The notes beneath the pieces are model-generated. The model searched no databases. It worked only from the letters and a program-made list of their open reading frames with translations, and was not told the DNA's origin. A stretch of DNA of 27,954 nucleotides from Apostichopus parvimensis (taxonomy: Eukaryota; Echinodermata; Holothuroidea; Aspidochirotida; Stichopodidae), in the NCBI GenBank assembly GCA_000934455.1, contig KN886495.1:20403-48356 (forward strand). The letters run 5' to 3'. Below, in pieces: positions 20,487 to 27,954 of the stretch. How positions within the stretch are numbered: position 1 is the first letter of the stretch; every line of letters begins with the position of its first letter. Position numbers and translations under genes: made by a program.

Positions 20487-20693
20487 CTCTGAATAATTTC
20501 CAGTAATATACTCGTAGACATCGTTGGTGACTGCCTGGAAAGACCCGATGTATCCTCGTCTCTGGATGCTGACATCCGTCTTAAAGAGCAGTTGGACCAC
20601 GGGACCGACCGATTTATAAGTATACGGCAATTCAGAAATACTGCCCTCATCACATAGAAGAGTCTCTGTGTTGTTATTTAGTGTATCCACCAG
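20487..20693 (-). CDS. Exon 8: CUB1 second half and linker (residues 478-546)
   Basis: Acceptor tgaag precedes CTG and donor is GAG|GTCAGA; 207 nt, phase 0 to 0. It has the fourth CUB cysteine in TLLCDEG and the strand LLFKTDVSIQRRGY. It ends VYEYITGNYSE, the first strand of TSP8. It lacks the extra cysteine that CUB3-8 carry just before this linker. Confidence 0.87.
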
Positions 20694-21166
20694 CTTCAAA
20701 TCAGAAAAACAGCAAAATGCAAAAGAAATTGCTCACATGCACGGTGACTGACGATGCAAATTCGCAAACACAAATTTTTATTTTGTATCAAAGAATGCAC
20801 TCATGGCATCTACTGAAAAAATATCTGAATCTGTTATGACTTTATTACAGCAATAGATTTTTTAAATCAAAGCTACGACTAATAACGGGAATTTATCCTT
20901 ATATCCCTCTTGGAATCAGGAATGCTTCCATCAACCCATCCTCAGGGCGTGAACAGTTTATCTCACTAACATTCGAACATTTGAAAATGTTCCAAGAAAG
21001 TATCAAATTTTCAACAAAAGGAAGAAACAGGCAAAATAAAACTTGAACAACTTAAGGAACAACACCTACCACCCCCTCCCCCATCCCCCATCCCCCTCCC
21101 ATTGCTCTGATGTAGAACATTTTAATGAAGCATTAAACAGTTCCCTTTAGTATAGTGTGTACTCAC
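20694..21166 (-). other. Intron inside CUB1, no feature seen
   Basis: This intron has 473 bases with a short CCCCCATCC-rich patch near 21070-21100. Confidence 0.7.
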
Positions 21167-21502
21167 AGATACGTAATCATAATTGCAGCTTCCTTCCAAA
21201 ACAAAGTCTGTAAACATTATTTCCACGTGGTTCCCCTCTGTGGCTCTGATGACCGTGGGGCATTCCAGGTCGTTTGGGTAGTTGTCAGGGTAGTTAGGGC
21301 TGGTGATTGAGGTACTGGTGACTCTAGCTTCCAAGGAGACGTCGCAACCAGATGCAGGCGGACAAGGTTGGAGGTAACAAGCTCTTGTATCCGCGGGTAC
21401 ATCCCCGTCGCATTCGGCGAGAGGTAGAGGGACAACGTTGCTCTTGTCACGCGAGCATTGTATAGTCCTGCTTTGCGTTCCTTCCCCACAGGTCACTGAA
21501 CA
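21167..21502 (-). CDS. Exon 7: TSP1 module 7 fused with CUB1 first half (residues 366-477)
   Basis: Acceptor ttgaag precedes TGT and donor is TCT|GTGAGT; 336 nt, phase 0 to 0. Codons 1-52 are a TSP1 module (CSVTCGEGTQSR, ending PCPPASG). Codons 53-112 are the first half of a CUB (CDVSL, TSPNYPDNYPND, CNYDYVS). In every other TSP-CUB junction here an intron lies between these parts. It is the longest exon in the window. Confidence 0.92.
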
Positions 21503-21809
21503 CTTCAAGTGCAAAACAAAAAAATTATAAATTGAAATCTTTCACTTTTTACAAGGATGTTGGAAAGGATTTCAAAAGTTTTTTCTGGCAAAAAATTAAT
21601 CTGATACAAATTCTGTTAATTACATATTGAAATTGAAATAAAAATCAAAAAAAAAAAAAAATAAAACTGTTAGCAAACTGCTTATCCACTAGAGAGCCTG
21701 CGTAGGAGAATGTGTAAAAGTAGGTTTGCCTGACGTTCGATCCTAGCAGGATTACACATTGAAAAAGGTTTCCTCCTTTGAAAACTTCGCACGAAAAGTA
21801 TCAACTTAC

Positions 21810-22023
21810 AGCGGACCATTCCGAGGCTATGAACACACCGTCACACGGACCCTCTGAGCAGACGACGACTGATTCAAGTTCCTCGGCTGCATTGCAGTTG
21901 GCAGTATCTACTTGCTCGAGTGCTCCCGTTAACCCGATGCTGTAACAAAAGACCGTTCGTGTGCGGATGCCCTCGCCACAGGTTACGGAACACTGGGAAA
22001 ACTCGGTACCTAACCAAATATAC
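21810..22023 (-). CDS. Exon 6: linker and TSP1 module 6 (residues 294-365)
   Basis: A long pyrimidine tract ends in ctcactcag before GTATATT; the donor is GCT|GTAAGT. The exon is 214 nt, phase 2 to 0, exactly the length of exon 4. A nearer acceptor, cccag before TGTTCC, was set aside because it breaks phase with exon 5, while this one gives linker YIWLGTEFSQ. Module 6 reads CSVTCGEGIRTR with six cysteines. The exon ends FIASEWSA, one of the few linkers that keeps a tryptophan. Confidence 0.86.
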
Positions 22024-22194
22024 CTGAGTGAGAACAGAGGAGAGGCAGGAGGGGTCGATAAGTTAGACTACAGACAGAGCAATTATACAGATGTGAGGAG
22101 AGACAGAAGATAATAAAAAAAACATCAAAAAGGGAAATTTTCCACAGAAACAGCCTGTCTGCATGTGTAATGATTGTACTGAAAATAACCATAC

Positions 22195-22825
22195 TGGTAT
22201 GAACATACCTGAAATTGTTATTGAACATGACTTGATTGAACAAATAAATGAACATTAAATGAAATGAAAATAACTTAATTGAATATAACTTAATACAAGC
22301 ACATCTTAATACGAGCATAACTTAAAATGAGCATAGCCTTATATGAGCATAACTTAATACGAGCATAACTTGATACGAGCATAACTTGATACGAGCATAA
22401 CTTGATACGAGCATAATTTAACATGAGCACATGTTAATATGAGCATAACTTAATATGAGCATTACTTAATATGGGCACAAGTTAATAAGAGCATAACTTA
22501 ATATGAGCATAACTTAATAAGAGCATAACTTAATACGAGCATAACTTAATACGAGCATAACTTAATACAAGCATAACTTAATATGAGCATAACTTAATAT
22601 GAGCACACGTTAATATGAGCATTATACTTAATATGAGCATAACTTTGTTGAGCATAACTTAATATGAGCATAATTTAATATGAGCATAACTTGATATGAG
22701 CATAACTTAATATGACCATAAGTTGTTATGATCATAAGTTAATATGAGCATAACTGAATACGAGAATAACTTATTTATGAGCATAACTTATTTATGAACA
22801 TAACTTAATATGAGCATAACTTAAT
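22195..22825. repeat. 16-bp minisatellite (GAGCATAACTTAATAT)
   Basis: About 35 copies of GAGCATAACTTAATAT, varied mainly at the last four bases (AATAC, GATAC, AATAT), fill most of the intron between exons 5 and 6. The left edge decays gradually from about 22275 downward. Confidence 0.95.
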
Positions 22826-23065
22826 TGGTATCCCAAATCTCACTGGTTTGATTGTTGTTGAACTGGTTTTGTTATCTAACATCCTAGCAGCTTGGATATT
22901 GAAGCTTCCAGGTTTTATTATCACCACAAAACTGACCCACATTATTACGTATTAAGCCTAAACCTAAGCCTAAACAAATGACTTAATTTTTCAATGAAAA
23001 GGAAATTTACTATGAAACGAAAAAAGAGCTGGAAAGATACATCCTGCTATTAAATCTGGACTCAC

Positions 23066-23220
23066 TCTGGTGGACATTCCACTCCTGTATTACATCCCTG
23101 GAATTCCGACGGCTTATCTCCGGGTACGCAGAGGTCGTCCGCTACCGGGGTGTTGGATGTCAGACTCTCCGCACAGAACACAACTCTAGTCTGGATTCCT
23201 GTACCACAAGTGACAGAGCA
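23066..23220 (-). CDS. Exon 5: TSP1 module 5 (residues 243-294)
   Basis: Acceptor ggtag precedes TGC and donor is CCAGA|GTGAGT; 155 nt, phase 0 to 2. It starts CSVTCGTGIQTR and ends VECPP plus a split glutamate codon. It matches exon 3 in phase pattern, and with exon 6 forms a copy of the exon 3-4 pair. Confidence 0.87.
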
Positions 23221-23660
23221 CTACCACCATAAGAAAACAGAAAGACATAGGGTCATGTGTGAAAATGACCCAACAAGCATCAAAAATACGTTGATTGATC
23301 GCAGCTGTAGCTCATGTGTGATTAAACTTATTCTGTTATGATATGTTTGGTTATGATCTGTTATTTGGTTATGTTAAGACTGCTGAACAGGAAGGCCGTG
23401 GCAGACCACCGAAAAGGGCTCAACGTCCAGGTTCAGCATAACTGTCATTACATACTGTATAAACATACTGCAATGTACAGGAATTTAAAGAGGGCAGTAT
23501 TGCTCTTTCCTTCTGGACAACATGCACTAATTATAGATATATATATTGAGCAAAATTTCACGGCTCTATAAACACTGTAGGTAGGCGTCTCTTAACACTG
23601 AAGGTAAGAGGGCAAAAATGAAAAAAAAAAACTTCAGACAGGGAAGTTTTATGTGAATAC

Positions 23661-23874
23661 CGTGCTAAACTCTGTAGTAACCCACACAGGAGATGAGCAG
23701 GTGACAGGGGCAGTACACGGTAGGGATTGTGTGATAGGATCAACATTATTGGCGACACAAAGCGAGCTGTTGACCGGGCTAAAGATCAGGCCATTCACAG
23801 AGACACAAAGGATCAGGCGAGTTTGAATTCCATCACAGCTGCAAGCTCCATAAGGACCCGCAACATACCGGTAT
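23661..23874 (-). CDS. Exon 4: linker and TSP1 module 4, short CSC variant (residues 171-242)
   Basis: Acceptor ctacag precedes ATACCGG and donor is ACG|GTATTC; 214 nt, phase 2 to 0. It begins with linker YRYVAGPYGA followed by CSCDGIQTR, so the usual CSxTCG loop is shortened by two residues and the O-fucose acceptor is lost. Six cysteines remain. It ends WVTTEFST, the start of module 5. Confidence 0.86.
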
Positions 23875-25022
23875 CTGTAGAGAGAGCAAAATTTGGAAAT
23901 TGTATCACATAATTCTTTTCTGAAGAGACTTTTTCCACAATCTATGTTATCAGAGACTGGACAGGACTTATTCATCAAACTCTTAGAATCCAATGCTGTG
24001 TGAGGAAAAATTGATCCATGTTGTTTCTGACCTCAAACATTCAACAGCAGTCAGTATGTTCTATACTGTCAGCCACATAACTAGTTTAGTCCAATTGGCT
24101 AGAATCTAAAAATTTAAGTGATCATCTGTTTCTGAAATAAGTGAGAAGATCAAATCAGTCATTTATTGTGAAACCTTTCTTTTCTCTTGTTAAATACCTT
24201 TACCTCCCTCCATTAGACACTATCACCTAATTTAACCTCTTTTTTTTTAATCTACCAGGGAACAGTTTGCGACAAAGGAAACTGTTGCAATGTTTGTTTG
24301 GCAAAACGAGAGCAATCCTAAGAACAGCAACAAGATTATCAAAATGGGATTTGAAGCGGTGACTGCAGGGTTAACACTTTGGGGCGATCCTGATGCCAAC
24401 GCAATAACTGAAGAGCCCCCATCGCAAAGTCAGAAACGTGAGAAAGAGAAAAATTATACCATCAGGTCAAATCCAACCATCTCTCCCCTTTCAAAGAGAG
24501 AAATATTTCTGTTTCAACAATCGGAGGGAATGCCAAAGGTTTTTTTTTAATGGTTGGTATTAGAACCAGATATTTCTAGTGGTTGAAGTTGATTACTTTA
24601 TTGAAAAAAAAATGTACATCAAAGCTGGGTTCTCATAGCAATGTTTTAACGGCCCTAAAACATGAAGTTTTCAGATTTGTTGGTAATTTTTTATTGCACC
24701 TGGCAACAGCAGGGTGAATGATTTTGTGACAACAATTTTTATAATCTAATTCACTGATTCACAAAGGAAGGGGAACAACTACTGTGGAGGGCTCCATGGA
24801 AAGAATTGATAAAAGCCTATGATGACCATAAACAAAACAAAACAATAATTATTAATCTTAATTGCCACCAAAAAACTGTTCAAATCTCAAGACTTGATCA
24901 AGTCCCTGCCTTGACTTTGGTTTTACCATAAAACAGTAGGAAAGTCGAGACTCTTGTCATACTCATTTCATATTTAAACTTATCGTGAAAGACGTAAGGA
25001 AAACGCCCGAGTCTGCACTTAC
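23875..25022 (-). other. Intron between exons 3 and 4, no feature seen
   Basis: This is a 1148-base AT-rich intron. An 86-codon plus-strand open run at 24290-24550 has no recognisable domain and is treated as chance. Confidence 0.7.
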
Positions 25023-25168
25023 GTTACTGCACACGGCCCGTTAGAACAGGATTGAAATTCTTCTGGTTTTTGTTCCGTACAAAAGTCATCTCCTACGATA
25101 ATGTTGCTCAGTTCATTGACACAATTCACCGCACGAAGTTGAACACCACCGCCGCAAGATGTCGAGCA
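25023..25168 (-). CDS. Exon 3: TSP1 module 3 (residues 123-171)
   Basis: Acceptor cctag precedes TGC and donor is GTAAC|GTAAGT; 146 nt, phase 0 to 2. It starts CSTSCGGGVQLR and has six cysteines. Unlike exons 1 and 2 it stops just after the last cysteine (GPCAV), so the linker to the next module sits in exon 4 and the last codon is completed there as threonine. Confidence 0.87.
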
Positions 25169-25954
25169 CTAGGGAGAAAAACACGACCAACGATAGACGG
25201 TTACGTGTAGGGATAAAAACGACGTAAATCACAAAAAATTAAAGATAAATGAAACATTCACGGCTGGCTGTACTTCAGATTTTACCCAAATTTGGAATTC
25301 CGAAAAAAGTCTGGAAGGATTGAAAAAATTCTGGTTAAATTTTGCAAAATGCTCAAATTTGGTTGCAATGGAACAATTATAATATATAGCCTGCCCGAAT
25401 CTGTTGCAATATGTTTTTTACCTAAATGTGTATTTTTAAAATGCATTTTGATATTTTTGATGAAAAAAAATTATGAAACTGTGCCAAAGTTTTTGTTGAA
25501 GTATCGTCGTCAATGATGTCAATAAAGTTGATCTGTATCATGCTTTTTACTTTGAACATCCTCGAATTAGCGACAAATCCTGTCCTAACTAAAAATATGA
25601 CAAATATACAGGGATATTTGCCTAGGTCTATCTGTTGAAAATGTACACACACAAAATAACAGGTGAGCTAATCCATAAAGTTAACCAACACAAAGAAACT
25701 ACATTCTTTATGACAAATTTTTTGACAATTTTGTGGAAAAAAGGCATTGAGAGACAATCAAGCATATTAACGCAGTGCAAACTTCACGCAGGGTTTGGAG
25801 AAATGACCACAAATTTCCAAAAGTGTGTCATAACACATTCTACACTATTTAAAGTTTACTATTACTGTGCCATAAAGAAAAAAACATAAAATAAGCATTT
25901 TGTGCAACTTTTTAAAACTTGCGAGAAAGTGCCAGGTTTGTTATTTTGACAAAC
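25169..25954 (-). other. Intron between exons 2 and 3, no feature seen
   Basis: There are 786 bases of AT-rich sequence with no repeat or coding pattern that I can support. Confidence 0.7.
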
Positions 25955-26134
25955 CTCTCCGAAGGTACCGGCCACGTAACCAAATGTAGGGCAGGCTGGC
26001 AACACACACACAAAGGCTTCATCTGGTCTCACTAGGTCGAGACCGTCGCAGATGGCATCCGGAAAGACGTCCCCATTCTGGTTGACGCAGGTGATAGAAC
26101 GAGTAAGGACAGACGTTCCACAGGTTATTGTACA
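25955..26134 (-). CDS. Exon 2: TSP1 module 2 (residues 63-122)
   Basis: Acceptor gcaaag precedes TGT and donor is GAG|GTTTGT; 180 nt, phase 0 to 0. It starts CTITCG, carries LTRSITC and six cysteines, and ends ACPTFGYVAGTFGE. This is the clearest example of the inter-TSP linker, with Y and F standing where tryptophans usually are. Confidence 0.88.
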
Positions 26135-26517
26135 CTTTGCATGAGAAAAGGAAAGTCAAGAGTGAGATCCTGGCCTGGTGTACACATCCTTATTGCCTAT
26201 GAGACCCCCTTGTCTCCCTTCCCCCCCCCCTCCCACCATAAAAATAAAAATAATTTTTCTAATTCTGACAACTCCCCAGCCTTATACTGGGTTTGCCTTT
26301 GGTGAGCACTTCGTTCTTCTGCAACATTGGCCCCCGCACCCAATTGAAATTTTTTTTAAAACAGAAATTAGATGATTTAGTATGAATGTCACTAGTGGTG
26401 TACAATATTTTTGAGAAACATCTTCAATGAGCAAACAACTATATCAGATCAAAATGAGCCTTAAAAAAAAATTAATCCACAAGTTTTGAAATTAGAACAT
26501 AGTTTTGAGGGACTCAC

Positions 26518-26703
26518 CTCAGGAAAGGCCTCAGCTGTATATACAAAGACGTTGTCGTTACAAGCTGGAAGAATACAAGCTTGTGTCTCTGTAGGTCTCA
26601 CCAGGCTAGCAGCAGTGCAAAACACCTCATCCACTCTGCTATTGTCAGAGTTCACACAGATCACTACTCGCGACTGGCTGCCAACTCCGCATGTCACGGA
26701 GCA
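26518..26703 (-). CDS. Exon 1: TSP1 module 1 (residues 1-62)
   Basis: Acceptor ttgcag precedes TGC and donor is GAG|GTGAGT; the exon is 186 nt, phase 0 to 0. It opens with CSVTCG, keeps the arginine in QSRVVIC and has all six TSP1 cysteines. It ends in VYTAEAFPE, which is the aromatic first strand of the next TSP1 module. Entry at phase 0 in the middle of a module means at least one more exon lies upstream, beyond 27954 or unrecognised before it. Confidence 0.88.
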
Positions 26704-26816
26704 CTGCAATGAAAGGTTACAGAAAAACATCATTTCAATTTTCCCCCTGGACAAGTATCCCTCTATGTGAAAATTAAAATAGGACGGCTCATAGTTGTCA
26801 AAGTGGTCAAAGTATA

Positions 26817-27250
26817 ATGGATAGCGGAAACAATAAAAAAACGATACTTGGAGACTTGACTGCTCAGAATGTCGTCCGACAAAGTCAACAACATTTTAAC
26901 TTTAACACGGCAACCTTCCTTCGCAACAAACTTTTTGTGGGATGAAAATCACCAGACGTACGACAAAAAGTATACCTGAGGGCCATCCGGTTCAATCTGT
27001 CAGACCAATCCCTATCGCAAATCTGTGTGAATTACGATCTGCTTGCCGCGCATACAATCAAATAACGACAAACGCAGTAGAAGCAGCAGCGAGGGGCATG
27101 AGCACCCGTGCACCATAAAGTACAGACGCTACCGGTAGAAGTGACAGCCGGAGGGGAACATCTACAACTAGCAAAGGCTTTACAACCATAATATTCCACT
27201 CAGAGAAGACAGACGAGGCAGAAATGAGTGCATACCACGCTAACTTGTAA
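26817..27250 (+). pseudogene. Degenerate ORF-like patch, unknown
   Basis: A GC-richer patch carries two overlapping plus-strand frames. One runs from an ATG at 26817 to a TAA at 27063-27065 with one internal TGA at 26943-26945. The other, 26906-27250, has a single internal TAA. I do not recognise either product. The composition differs from the surrounding intron-like DNA, so a decayed retroelement or a processed fragment is possible. Confidence 0.25.
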
Positions 27251-27279
27251 ACTTATTACAAAGCTCTTTCGTTATCTAC

Positions 27280-27660
27280 ATATTTCCTTTTTCTTTTCAT
27301 TTTTGTAGTTCACTGTAGCCTAGGTTGTAGTGATGGAGGGGTACATGGTGGGGTGGTTGGGTTCAGAGTCTATTGTTTTTTTGTATGTCAGTTCTCTTCC
27401 CATTCTTTTGTTTTTGGCTTGTTCTTGTTGCTCTCTGGACTTCTTATACTCCACATATTTTATTCTTGAACTTTTTCTAAGCACTTTCCTTGATCAAGTT
27501 TCTTTTCACTATAAGTGCTACTCTTTTAGTGTGATTTGATAAGCTAGTTCATATTGTTTGATTGAATATCAACGTTCCTGCTCTCATGTTTTAATGTCAT
27601 CTTTTTGTAATGTTTGATTCTTGCGAATGATTGACTGATATAAATTTGAAACTGAATCGA
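27280..27660 (+). mobile_element. Possible LINE-type 3' end
   Basis: A T-rich, C-poor 3'-UTR-like stretch ends in ATATAAATTTGAAACTGAAT, as many non-LTR elements do. It follows the ORF-like patch at 26817-27250 and could belong to it. No copy elsewhere in the window supports it. Confidence 0.28.
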
Positions 27661-27954
27661 AATATTTACGTCCATTTTACTTAGCCATCGGTTTCAGCAA
27701 CCGGAATATTTAATTCACCATTAGTCTAAACCTTTCATCCTAATGATAATGTTTAAGTTTTAGAGTGAATCATATGCAACTTTTCCAAAACAACATATTA
27801 AAACCTACTTATATTACTTATAATATTTTCACCAAAAATGTCTATTTTCACAATCCTATATATCTGGAAGCGGAAACCACAAGGAAAGTAACTTTGGAAC
27901 ATCCTAACAAATTTAGCGTGATACCACTGGTGCCACCACTGGTGCCCTTTAGTT

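Larger units (their letters stand above)
247..26703 (-). other. Partial gene for a giant TSP1/CUB-repeat extracellular protein (30 exons)
   Basis: Thirty exons read on the minus strand from 26703 to 247 join into 1835 codons with no stop. Every junction keeps phase and every acceptor is AG. Donors are GT apart from one GC. The protein has 14 TSP1 modules (CSxTCG, then GxxxR, then four more cysteines) and eight and a half CUB modules (CxxxxxxxGxIxSPxYPxxY, then CxxDYVEV, intron, xLCG and SDxxxxGGGF). Such modules occur only in secreted or cell-surface proteins, so an extracellular matrix, adhesion or protease-ancillary role is inferred. The TSP1 type is closest in style to ADAMTS/ADAMTSL repeats, and ADAMTS13 is the known case of TSP1 followed by CUB. 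No metalloprotease domain is in the window. The 5' end (signal peptide, start) and the 3' end (rest of CUB9, stop) are outside, so the orthologue and symbol cannot be assigned. Confidence 0.93.

Noticed and set aside
21995..22001. Acceptor cccag directly before TGTTCC as the start of exon 6
   Set aside because: It breaks phase with exon 5, while the upstream ctcactcag acceptor restores phase and supplies the linker YIWLGTEFSQ.
24290..24550. 86-codon plus-strand open run
   Set aside because: It has no recognisable domain or splice context, is antisense to the gene and is ended by a poly-T tract.

Overview
This window is animal (metazoan) genomic DNA. It is AT-rich, intron-rich and contains tRNA-derived SINEs and minisatellites. 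The SINE body and the style of the gene suggest a marine invertebrate deuterostome, with an echinoderm (perhaps a sea cucumber) as my best guess. That is recollection of repeat style, not proof.

Almost the whole window is the interior of one large gene on the minus strand. I reconstructed 30 consecutive coding exons, read from 26703 down to 247. All splice phases agree, every intron ends in AG, and all begin with GT except one that begins with GC. The joined exons give 5505 nt, or 1835 codons, with no stop. Both ends of the gene lie outside the window, so no signal peptide, start codon, promoter or stop codon is visible.

The product is a large extracellular protein made only of thrombospondin type-1 (TSP1) and CUB modules. 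The order is seven TSP1 modules, CUB1, TSP8, CUB2, CUB3, TSP9, CUB4, TSP10, CUB5, TSP11, CUB6, TSP12, CUB7, TSP13, CUB8, TSP14 and the first half of CUB9. From TSP9 on, the gene is a tandem array of a three-exon cassette: a TSP exon of about 142-148 nt (phase 0 to 1), a CUB first-half exon (phase 1 to 0) and a CUB second-half exon (phase 0 to 0). The TSP1 modules resemble the C-terminal repeats of ADAMTS/ADAMTS-like proteins, and vertebrate ADAMTS13 also has TSP1 repeats followed by CUBs. The alternating TSP1/CUB array is much longer than ADAMTS13's two CUBs. Whether a protease domain lies upstream cannot be seen here.

The introns hold a 58-bp minisatellite (about 790-1470), a 118-bp tandem duplication (1961-2198), a 14-bp repeat next to a SINE (8685-9030), a 132-bp CATC-rich duplication and a second SINE with an internal expansion (15770-16385), a 16-bp minisatellite (about 22195-22825) and a few possible retroelement tails. 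The leftmost 246 bases are intron, and the rightmost 1.25 kb holds no exon of this gene but has a degenerate ORF-like patch. No RNA genes, CRISPR arrays or bacterial features were seen.
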